From contig CALXZQ010000071.1 of assembly GCA_944393275.1 (NCBI GenBank), forward strand, positions 1 to 5,529: a stretch of DNA of 5,529 bases, in the 5' to 3' direction. Below, in pieces: positions 1 through 5,529 of this stretch. A program made the translations under genes and the position numbers. Position 1 is the stretch's first letter. Each line of letters begins with the position of its first letter. This stretch comes from an uncultured Clostridia bacterium (GTDB lineage Bacteria; Bacillota; Clostridia; TANB77; CAG-508). Under the pieces are notes generated by a model. The model saw only the letters and a program-made list of their open reading frames with translations. It made no database searches and was not told where the DNA came from.

Positions 1-1431
1 GGAATATTTTTTAATGTATATATTTCTAATAAAATAGGAACAGAGGCTGTTGGTGTATACCAATTAGTAATGGCAATAAATATTTTTGTCACTACTCTTG
101 CTATGTCTGGAATAAACTTTGCATGTATGAGAATTGTATCTGAAGAAATTGCTCTTGGACTATTTTCTAATGTTACTAATATTGTAAAAAAGTGCTTATT
201 TTTTTGTTTATTTTTTAGTTTATTGGCAGCTATATTATTAATATCATTTTCTCCATTAATTTCTTCTATATGGTTACACAATTTAATAGGGCCTCATTCA
301 CTTTATGTTATTGCTATATCTTTACCTTTTGTTGCCTTGTCGGCATGCATAACAGGATATTTTTCGGCTGTAAAAAGAGTAGGCAAATTGTCTATTATTC
401 AAATATCAGAACAATTTTTTAGAATTTTTATAGTTTATTATTTATTAAATTATGTATTTCCTAATGGTGTGAATTTTGCATGCATATCTTTGGTATTAGG
501 TACTTGTATATCAGAAATATTTTCTTTTATTTTAGTATTTTTATTATATAAAATAGATTCCAAAAAATATTTTTCTAGATCTATTTCTACTGAAAATATA
601 CATAAGCGAATATTAAAGATTTCTATGCCAATTTCATTTACCTCTTATATTAAGTCTGGATTATCTACTTTAAAACAAATGATTATTCCTCTTAGGTTAG
701 AAAAGTATGGTTTATCCTGCACTGAATCATTATCACAATATGGTATTATAAATGGAATGGTTATGCCAATTATCTTATTCCCCAGTACTTTTATAACTTC
801 TTTTAGTAGTTTATTAGTGCCTGAATTTTCTTATTATAATGCACGAAAAGAAAATAAGAATATGAGCTATGTAACTTCTAAAGTATTTAAATTTACCTTT
901 ATTTTTTCAATCTGTATTGTTGGAATATTTTTTTGTTTTTCTGACGAGCTTAGTTTATTTATTTACAATAATATCTCTATTTCAAAATATATAAAAATAC
1001 TTTGTCCTTTAATTATTCTTATTTATGTAGATAATGTTGTTGATTCTATATTAAAAGGAATTGATAAGCAAGTTGGAGTAATGGTTACAAATATTTTTGA
1101 TTTATTAATTAGTATTTCTTTTATTTATTTTTTACTTCCTATTTATGGGATTTTTGGATATTTATGTGTTTTATTTATTAGCGAATTATTTAATTGCTCT
1201 TTTAGTATTCTTCAATTAATGAAATTTAATAAATTTAATTTTAATTTTATTAATTGGATAATTAAACCTATTTTTAGTATTATAATAATTAATTTATTTT
1301 TTTACTATATTATTAAAATAAATTTAAACTCTATATTTATTTTAGTTTATAATATTATTTTATTTATTATTTTTTACTTTATTTTATTATTTTTATTTAA
1401 TAGTATAAAAAAAGAGGATCTTAAAATTTAA
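1..1431 (+). CDS. SpoVB/MurJ-like polysaccharide or lipid flippase of the MOP superfamily (5' end missing)
   Basis: Partial gene. The reading frame is open from base 1, and the residues before the first ATG at 70 (IGTEAVGVYQLVM) match the conserved segment after the first helix in SpoVB-like proteins, so the ATG at 70 is internal. The visible part is 476 codons; SpoVB relatives are about 500-520 residues, so perhaps 25-40 residues are missing. The protein is almost entirely hydrophobic helices joined by short polar loops, consistent with about 12-14 membrane spans. Counting from the ATG at 70, the segment SGINFACMRIVSEE (13-26) is typical of the clostridial SpoVB-like group. Family members flip lipid-linked peptidoglycan or polysaccharide precursors across the membrane, and SpoVB itself is linked to spore cortex formation. 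The actual substrate and any sporulation role are inferred. The stop codon lies inside the terminator shared with the convergent protease gene. Toward the 3' end the DNA becomes extremely AT-rich and the protein Phe/Ile/Asn-rich. MATE-type or O-antigen flippase are alternatives. Confidence 0.85.
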   Translation, partial: GIFFNVYISNKIGTEAVGVYQLVMAINIFVTTLAMSGINFACMRIVSEEIALGLFSNVTNIVKKCLFFCLFFSLLAAILLISFSPLISSIWLHNLIGPHSLYVIAISLPFVALSACITGYFSAVKRVGKLSIIQISEQFFRIFIVYYLLNYVFPNGVNFACISLVLGTCISEIFSFILVFLLYKIDSKKYFSRSISTENIHKRILKISMPISFTSYIKSGLSTLKQMIIPLRLEKYGLSCTESLSQYGIINGMVMPIILFPSTFITSFSSLLVPEFSYYNARKENKNMSYVTSKVFKFTFIFSICIVGIFFCFSDELSLFIYNNISISKYIKILCPLIILIYVDNVVDSILKGIDKQVGVMVTNIFDLLISISFIYFLLPIYGIFGYLCVLFISELFNCSFSILQLMKFNKFNFNFINWIIKPIFSIIIINLFFYYIIKINLNSIFILVYNIILFIIFYFILLFLFNSIKKEDLKI

Positions 1432-1443
1432 TTTCCTCTTTTT
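1409..1443. terminator. Bidirectional intrinsic terminator between convergent genes
   Basis: A perfect 10-bp inverted repeat pairs AAAAAGAGGA (1409-1418) with TCCTCTTTTT (1434-1443) around a 15-base loop. On the plus strand the stem ends in a T-run, followed by a second run of seven T at 1448-1454. On the minus strand it is followed by seven T (complement of 1407-1413). It therefore suits termination of both the flippase transcript and the convergent protease transcript. The last codons and stop of the flippase gene lie inside it, and the protease stop codon (1444-1442) overlaps its base. Confidence 0.8.
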
Positions 1444-2578
1444 ATTGTTTTTTTACTAATTTAATTTTTACTTCTTTGTTATTTTTATTTTTTAAAATAT
1501 TTAATGTTACCTCATCCCCTGGTTTTTTTGTGTAAATATACTCTTTTAATTGACTCATTTTATTTATCTCAATTCCATCTATTGTAGTTATTATATCACC
1601 TACTGCCAATTTTGCTTTATCTGCTGGACTATTTTTAATTATTTGCTCTATATATATTCCACAATCAAAGTCTATAGTGCTATCAATGTATGGTATTACC
1701 TTTTTATCGTATGCAAATATTCCCATTGTTGCTTCCTCAAATGTATCACTTTTTACATATTTATCTATAATAGGTTTTATTATATTTATAGGAATAGCGA
1801 ATCCTATACCTTCTGCTGAATTTATTTTAACAGAATTAATTCCAATTACTTGACCTGCTGTATTTATTAATGGTCCCCCACTATTTCCTGGGTTTATAAC
1901 TGCATCTGTTTGAATTAAATCCGACATATAAACTTCTTTTCCATTTTCTTCAAATTTAATTGTTCTTTCTAATCCACTTATTATTCCAGATGTTACAGTT
2001 CTTTGAAATTCAAATCCTATAGGATTTCCTATGGCATATACATTTTGTCCTACTTTCAGATTATTTGAGTCTCCTAATGTAGCATATGGTAAAGATTTCA
2101 TATTAATTTTTATTATACTTAAATCTAGATCATTATCAGACCATAATACAGATGCATTATATGTTTTTCCATTTTCTAATGTAACATAACAAGTATTATA
2201 CTTTTCTCCTGAAACATGTTGATTCGTTACTATATAACCATTCTCAGAGACTATAATTCCGGTTCCTAGACCTAGCTGATCAGCTGAATCTTTAGTAAAA
2301 ATCGATGTACCAGTATTTTTTATTCTCGATATTCCAACTACACTTTTATTTACTTGCTCTAATAAATTTTCTATTTCTGTATTTTTTGTATTTATTTCTT
2401 CTATTGCGGATGTTCTCGATATTTCAGTGTTGTTATCTATAATTTTCGTATTTACTTCAGTTTCTGTATATGTTTTATAGATCCATATAGATACAGAACT
2501 TATAACTACTAATATTAGTACATTTTTTAAAAGTTTTTTTATTTTTTCCTTTAATTTGTTCGGTTTATATCTATCCAT
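1442..2578 (-). CDS. HtrA/DegP-type membrane-anchored serine protease with one PDZ domain
   Basis: The 378-residue product has the layout of Gram-positive HtrA proteases. A short Lys-rich cytoplasmic N-terminus (1-18) precedes a single membrane segment (about 19-34), a polar linker (about 35-70), a chymotrypsin-like protease domain (about 75-275) and one C-terminal PDZ domain (about 283-376). The triad is visible: His121 in VTNQHV, Asp152 in DLSIIK and Ser233 in GNSGGPL; the following GIGFAIP (257-263) is also characteristic. The likely PDZ carboxylate-binding loop is GIYI (307-310). The protein probably faces outward and degrades or refolds misfolded exported proteins. Length is close to the B. 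subtilis HtrA/HtrB/YyxA group, and no domain is missing. The start at 2578 is fixed by a strong AGGAGG six bases upstream. The gene follows the acyl-CoA ligase by 50 bases on the same strand, and its ribosome binding site lies in a perfect hairpin. HtrA family is secure; which paralogue it is cannot be told. Confidence 0.95.
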   Translation of the reverse strand: MDRYKPNKLKEKIKKLLKNVLILVVISSVSIWIYKTYTETEVNTKIIDNNTEISRTSAIEEINTKNTEIENLLEQVNKSVVGISRIKNTGTSIFTKDSADQLGLGTGIIVSENGYIVTNQHVSGEKYNTCYVTLENGKTYNASVLWSDNDLDLSIIKINMKSLPYATLGDSNNLKVGQNVYAIGNPIGFEFQRTVTSGIISGLERTIKFEENGKEVYMSDLIQTDAVINPGNSGGPLINTAGQVIGINSVKINSAEGIGFAIPINIIKPIIDKYVKSDTFEEATMGIFAYDKKVIPYIDSTIDFDCGIYIEQIIKNSPADKAKLAVGDIITTIDGIEINKMSQLKEYIYTKKPGDEVTLNILKNKNNKEVKIKLVKKQ

Positions 2579-2629
2579 AAAAGACCTCCTTGGAAATATA
2601 TTTATATTATTTCCAAGGAGGTCTTTTAT
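2577..2629 (-). terminator. 22-bp perfect inverted repeat: terminator and/or hairpin hiding the protease ribosome binding site
   Basis: Bases 2577-2598 are the exact reverse complement of 2608-2629, with a 9-base AT-only loop (2599-2607). In the minus-strand transcript the hairpin begins at the last base of the ligase stop codon (2631-2629) and ends within the first two bases of the protease ATG (2578-2576). The stem has seven G-C pairs near its middle. An A-tract before and four U after the GC part resemble an intrinsic terminator, but the U-run is short and is followed at once by AUGG, so termination may be partial. The downstream arm holds the protease Shine-Dalgarno and the upstream arm the complementary CCTCCTTGG. 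Read-through mRNA would thus have its ribosome site paired. Pairing is seen in the sequence; which function dominates is inferred. Confidence 0.8.
2585..2590 (-). promoter_or_regulatory. Shine-Dalgarno site of the HtrA gene, inside the hairpin
   Basis: On the minus strand AGGAGG (2590-2585) lies six bases before the ATG at 2578, matching the ideal anti-Shine-Dalgarno pairing and spacing. It decides the protease start. It is fully paired in the 22-bp hairpin unless transcription starts downstream of the upstream arm or a ribosome opens the stem. Confidence 0.85.
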
Positions 2630-4344
2630 TAATCATTATTTTCCATTTTTTTTATTTCTTGAAATCTTTTTATTTTTTGTGTTGTTGTTCTATTTAATGG
2701 TTCAGTAGTTATTGTTATATCTTTTATATGTTTATAAATTGGAAGTGTTTCATTTATTTCTTTTATCTTTTTCCATACTTCTTGTCGATATTCTTCTTCA
2801 TTCTTATCTCCCAAAAATTCTTTTATTAAATCTTTATTATATACTATTTTTGCACATAACATTGTGTCTGTTTCATCTTTGTCCCTAGAATACACTATAC
2901 TTTCCTCTACATAAGATATTTTATTTATTAAAAATTCTAGTTCTTGAGGATATACATTTTTACCATTTTTTAAAACGATAACATCATTTTTTCTTCCAGT
3001 TATAAATAAGAAACCGTCTTCATCAAAATATCCATAATCTCCTGTACTAAACCAGCCCTCTTCTGTTAAAACCTTCTTTGTTGCCTCTTCATTCTTAAAA
3101 TAACCTTTCATAACATTAGGTCCTTTAACAGTTATTTCTCCTATTCCATCCTTATCTGCGTTTGCTATTTTTACTTCTAGGTTAGATAGTGGTTTTCCTA
3201 TTGATCCAACTTTTTTATCTGTATCTGACTCAATAGATACAATTGGTGATGTTTCTGTTAGACCATATGCTTGGCTTAATTCAATCTTTAGGTTCTTATA
3301 TCCTAGTATAGTATCCTTATTCATTGGAGCAGCTCCATATATTACAAGTCTTAGGTTGTTTCCTAGTAGCGCAGATACTTCATCTGAAATCAAATCTCTT
3401 ATTGTTTCATCAACTGGTTCTTTCTCTTTTGATATTCTCTCTAACTTTTCTACTATATCTTTTTTTCCATTATTATTTAAGGCTCTAAGTAATCTTTTAT
3501 ACATATTTTCTAGAATTAGTGGCACTGTTATTAAAACAGTTACTTTATATTCTTGAAGATTTCTAGAAATATGCTTTAATCCATCACAAAACGCTACAGT
3601 TGATCCATTATATAATGAGAATAAGAATGTTGCTGTACTTTCAAAAGTATGATGCAATGGTAAGAATGATAAGAATACATCTGTATTATTTATTTTTACA
3701 TATTCTTTTATTGCGGCTAAATTTGAACATATATTTTTTTGTGTTAACATTACCGCTTTAGGTGCATTTGTAGTTCCTGATGTAAATAACATAATTGATA
3801 TCTTTTCTTCAGGCACTACTATTTTATCATAACTATTATCTCCGTTTTCTATAAGCTGTTGCCCTTTTTCTAATATTTGTTCAAATGTTGCTATCTCTTT
3901 TGTATGTTCTGTATCGTCCATACATATTAGATATTTTAAATGTGTATCATTATTAGCTTTTATCCTTAAAAATATTTCTTCATATTTTTTTTCAAAGACT
4001 ACAGCTTCTGCTTTACTTCTTAATATTAATGATTCTATTTCATTTTCAGGTAATGCTTTATCTAATGGTACTATTGTCATATTTGATGTAGTAGCTGCTA
4101 AATATGTAACACACCATTCATATCTGTTATCACTAATAACAGATATATTTTTTCCTTCTAACCCTAAATATAGTAAAGCTGTACCTAATCTTTTTATATC
4201 TTGACCAAACTCATTATATGTTTTTTTTACAATTTCTAAGCTTTTAGGATTTCTATCCTTTTTATATTTGTATGCTATGTTTTCTCCATTTTCTTTAATT
4301 GTATTTTCCAATATTTCTTTATAGTTTTTTAATTTTAATTCCAT
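2629..4344 (-). CDS. Long-chain acyl-CoA synthetase-like AMP-forming ligase (ANL superfamily)
   Basis: The 571-residue product is a complete ANL adenylating enzyme, expected to activate a carboxylic acid, probably a fatty acid, with ATP to acyl-AMP and then pass it to CoA. Motifs in order are: P-loop TSGTTNAPKAV (188-198), PLHH (229-232), a lysine-rich insert (about 280-315) common in long-chain enzymes, GAAP (337-340), YGLTE (360-364), STGD with ATP-ribose-binding Asp436, hinge RKND (451-454), GKNVYP (461-466), and the C-terminal catalytic lysine Lys557 in TTTQKIKR. No signal peptide or clear membrane span is visible, so it is probably cytoplasmic or peripheral. The P-loop departs from the common TSGTTGxPKG at Asn193 and Ala197, but its lysine is kept. 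The start has AGGAG seven bases upstream. It is the first gene of a probable ligase-protease unit. Substrate cannot be read from sequence; an acyl-ACP ligase or another acid:CoA ligase remains possible. Confidence 0.9.
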   Translation of the reverse strand: MELKLKNYKEILENTIKENGENIAYKYKKDRNPKSLEIVKKTYNEFGQDIKRLGTALLYLGLEGKNISVISDNRYEWCVTYLAATTSNMTIVPLDKALPENEIESLILRSKAEAVVFEKKYEEIFLRIKANNDTHLKYLICMDDTEHTKEIATFEQILEKGQQLIENGDNSYDKIVVPEEKISIMLFTSGTTNAPKAVMLTQKNICSNLAAIKEYVKINNTDVFLSFLPLHHTFESTATFLFSLYNGSTVAFCDGLKHISRNLQEYKVTVLITVPLILENMYKRLLRALNNNGKKDIVEKLERISKEKEPVDETIRDLISDEVSALLGNNLRLVIYGAAPMNKDTILGYKNLKIELSQAYGLTETSPIVSIESDTDKKVGSIGKPLSNLEVKIANADKDGIGEITVKGPNVMKGYFKNEEATKKVLTEEGWFSTGDYGYFDEDGFLFITGRKNDVIVLKNGKNVYPQELEFLINKISYVEESIVYSRDKDETDTMLCAKIVYNKDLIKEFLGDKNEEEYRQEVWKKIKEINETLPIYKHIKDITITTEPLNRTTTQKIKRFQEIKKMENND

Positions 4345-4351
4345 ATTTCCT

Positions 4352-4356
4352 CTCCT
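4352..4356 (-). promoter_or_regulatory. Shine-Dalgarno site of the acyl-CoA ligase gene
   Basis: On the minus strand AGGAG (4356-4352), within AAAAGGAGAGG, lies seven bases before the ATG at 4344. It supports this ATG as the start. Confidence 0.8.
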
Positions 4357-4367
4357 TTTAGGTCTTT

Positions 4368-4396
4368 ATTTTATAATATTATTTTTATATTGGCAA
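4368..4396 (-). promoter_or_regulatory. Sigma-A-type promoter of the ligase gene
   Basis: Read on the minus strand, a -35 box TTGCCA (4396-4391) is followed after 17 bases by a -10 box TAAAAT (4373-4368). Each matches the consensus at five of six positions. Transcription would start near 4361, giving a leader of only about 17 bases that still contains the ribosome binding site. High AT content makes chance -10 boxes common, but the -35 match and exact spacing make this one credible. Confidence 0.6.
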
Positions 4397-4401
4397 TATA
4401 A
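4385..4401. promoter_or_regulatory. 17-bp palindrome over the ligase -35 box, candidate operator
   Basis: TTATATTGGCAATATAA is a perfect inverted repeat with 8-bp arms and one central base. It fully covers the proposed ligase -35 box (4391-4396). A protein bound here would block RNA polymerase, which suggests repression of the ligase-protease unit. The sequence does not match an operator I recognise, such as the FapR box. The role is inferred from position and symmetry only. Confidence 0.45.
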
Positions 4402-4436
4402 CTTGACCATTAATTCAAATATTTGTATTAAACAAA

Positions 4437-4465
4437 TTGATTTTATCGTGTTTTTTTAATATAAT
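4437..4465 (+). promoter_or_regulatory. Sigma-A-type promoter of the DUF975 gene
   Basis: TTGATT (4437-4442; four of six consensus positions) is followed after 17 bases by a perfect TATAAT (4460-4465). Transcription would start near 4472 and leave a leader of about 86 bases before the first ATG. A weaker alternative upstream is TTGACC (4403-4408), 17 bases, TATTAA (4426-4431). Either promoter is divergent from that of the ligase gene. In the leader I see only AT-rich, weakly self-complementary sequence and no known riboswitch. Confidence 0.55.
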
Positions 4466-4547
4466 AAATATATATACTTCTAAATATTATTTTAGAGAAT
4501 TTAAAATATTCGCATTAATAAAACTCATTCATAATATTATAATTTAA

Positions 4548-4553
4548 AGGGGG
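4548..4553 (+). promoter_or_regulatory. Shine-Dalgarno site before three consecutive ATG codons
   Basis: AGGGGG (4548-4553) ends four bases before the ATG at 4558, seven before the ATG at 4561 and ten before the ATG at 4564. All three are in frame. The usual spacing favours the second, so the true protein may be one residue shorter than annotated. Confidence 0.7.
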
Positions 4554-4557
4554 ATTA

Positions 4558-5505
4558 ATGATGATGAGTATTACTGAAATTAAAAAGAGTACACTTAAGA
4601 TTCTTAATGGTAGATGGGAGAGCCCTGTACTTCTTACTCTAGTTTATATGGCAATAATGTTTGGTGTTGGATTAGTATATTGGTTATTAAGTTTTATTCC
4701 GCTTATTAATATTGCCGCCTATGCAGGAGTAATTGCTATCTCTACACCTATTGCTTTTGGCTTAACTGCTTGTTTTATGCAGATTAAAAGAGGGAAAGAC
4801 ACGGAATGTATAGATTCTTTTAAAATAGGTTTTTCTAATTTTAAAAGAGCCTGGTTTGTGTATGGCAATATACTAAAGAAGATGTTGGTGTACATTATAC
4901 TATATTTTGTTTTAATAATAGTTTTTGTTATAGGTACTATGGGATCAGCTGTTGCAGCAGCTATATTTAATTATGACGAGATTTTTTTAATATCTAGCTG
5001 CATATTTTCAATCGTCTTTTATGCGCTTATAATTGCTTGGATGGTTTTTGCAATAATGAAAGGATTGTATTACTCTTTATCTAATTACATAGCCATAGAT
5101 AATCCAGAAATGACTGCTAAAGAAGCTGTAGAAAAAAGTGAGGTCTTAATGGAAGGACATCGTGGAGAATTCTTCTTATTAAGTTTATCTTTTATAGGTT
5201 GGTGGATCTTATCTTTATTCACTTTGGGTATAGGTCTTATTTGGTTAATACCTTATGTACAGGTTTCATTAGTTATATACTATGAAAGTTTAATTAATAA
5301 AAAAGATTCTTATTCTGAAAAAGAGATTCAATATACTAAAGTAGAACAAATTGAAGAAAAGACTTCTTCTGAAGAAGTCCAGGAAGAAAATCCAGAATCT
5401 TCTGCATCAGAAGATAATAGCAAATCAGAAGAAATCACGGAAGTTAATGAGGCTGAAGTTGAAAAAGATAACCTATTAGATGATAATGGAGATATAATTA
5501 AATAA
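4558..5505 (+). CDS. DUF975-family integral membrane protein with acidic C-terminal tail
   Basis: The 315-residue protein resembles the DUF975 family, common in Firmicutes and of unknown function. Recognisable features are the N-terminal ITEIKKSTLKILNGRW (5-20), a short amphipathic start leading into the first span, and the conserved C-terminal block: AIDNPEMTAKEAVEKS (169-184), LMEGHRGEFF (197-206), then FIGWWILSLFTLGIGLIW (212-229) and IPY (231-233). Hydrophobic stretches at about 23-47, 48-70, 104-130, 137-166 and 203-240 suggest five or six membrane spans. The tail from about 242 is hydrophilic; residues 251-315 hold 20 Asp/Glu and five Lys, and many Ser, so it is probably disordered. No catalytic motif is visible. 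The gene has its own promoter, divergent from the ligase. No terminator is seen in the 24 bases after the stop, so a further gene may be co-transcribed. Family assignment is fairly sure; function is unknown. Confidence 0.85.
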   Translation: MMMSITEIKKSTLKILNGRWESPVLLTLVYMAIMFGVGLVYWLLSFIPLINIAAYAGVIAISTPIAFGLTACFMQIKRGKDTECIDSFKIGFSNFKRAWFVYGNILKKMLVYIILYFVLIIVFVIGTMGSAVAAAIFNYDEIFLISSCIFSIVFYALIIAWMVFAIMKGLYYSLSNYIAIDNPEMTAKEAVEKSEVLMEGHRGEFFLLSLSFIGWWILSLFTLGIGLIWLIPYVQVSLVIYYESLINKKDSYSEKEIQYTKVEQIEEKTSSEEVQEENPESSASEDNSKSEEITEVNEAEVEKDNLLDDNGDIIK

Positions 5506-5529
5506 TTTATAATAGAAAATCACCATAAT

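Noticed and set aside
70..72. ATG as the start of the flippase gene
   Set aside because: The frame is open upstream to base 1 and encodes a conserved family segment, and no ribosome binding site precedes this ATG. The gene is truncated by the window edge.
1550..1819. Plus-strand open frame of 89 codons
   Set aside because: It lies wholly inside the well-supported protease gene on the opposite strand, has no ribosome binding site, and its Tyr/Cys/Phe-rich product looks like antisense translation.
2577..2629. RNA thermometer controlling the heat-shock-type protease
   Set aside because: The ribosome site is paired, but a perfect 22-bp stem with a central GC block is far too stable to melt over a normal temperature range, and it lacks the mismatches typical of thermometers.
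3356..3556. Plus-strand open frame of 66 codons
   Set aside because: It is antisense to conserved ligase coding sequence, has no ribosome binding site and resembles no family.
4472..4557. Riboswitch or other structured leader before the DUF975 gene
   Set aside because: The leader is short and almost only A/T, with imperfect self-complementarity expected by chance and no conserved riboswitch core.
5506..5529. Terminator after the DUF975 gene
   Set aside because: No stem with a T-run is visible in the 24 bases left in the window.

Overview
The window is very AT-rich, densely packed bacterial DNA. Strong AGGAGG/GGGGG-type ribosome binding sites, sigma-A-like promoters, TAA stops on all four genes, and a SpoVB/MurJ-like flippase next to a membrane-anchored HtrA protease point to a low-GC Firmicute, most likely a Clostridia-type anaerobe. 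This assignment is inferred from composition and family resemblance, not from a marker gene. No TGA is needed as a sense codon, so the standard bacterial code fits.

Layout: (1) 1-1431, plus strand, a 5'-truncated gene for a multi-spanning polysaccharide/lipid flippase of the SpoVB-like MOP superfamily. (2) 1409-1443, a compact bidirectional terminator shared with the convergent gene that follows. (3) 2578-1442, minus strand, an HtrA/DegP-type serine protease with one N-terminal membrane anchor, an intact His-Asp-Ser triad and one PDZ domain. (4) 2577-2629, a 22-bp perfect inverted repeat that starts at the stop codon of the upstream gene and ends in the start codon of the protease gene, so its promoter-distal arm contains the protease Shine-Dalgarno sequence. 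(5) 4344-2629, minus strand, a long-chain acyl-CoA synthetase-like AMP-forming ligase. (6) 4345-4557, a divergent intergenic region with a good promoter for each side and a 17-bp palindrome on the ligase -35 box. (7) 4558-5505, plus strand, a DUF975-family membrane protein with an acidic hydrophilic tail. The last 24 bases hold no recognisable feature.

Functionally, all four products act at or on the cell envelope: lipid-linked precursor flipping, envelope protein quality control, fatty-acid activation, and an uncharacterised membrane protein. The ligase and protease genes lie in the same direction 50 bases apart and probably share a transcript in part, with the hairpin setting how much protease is made. 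No mobile element, CRISPR array, tRNA, rRNA or known riboswitch was recognised, and the gene content looks like an ordinary chromosomal core region. The most notable item is the regulatory architecture of the ligase-protease junction, not a new multi-gene system.
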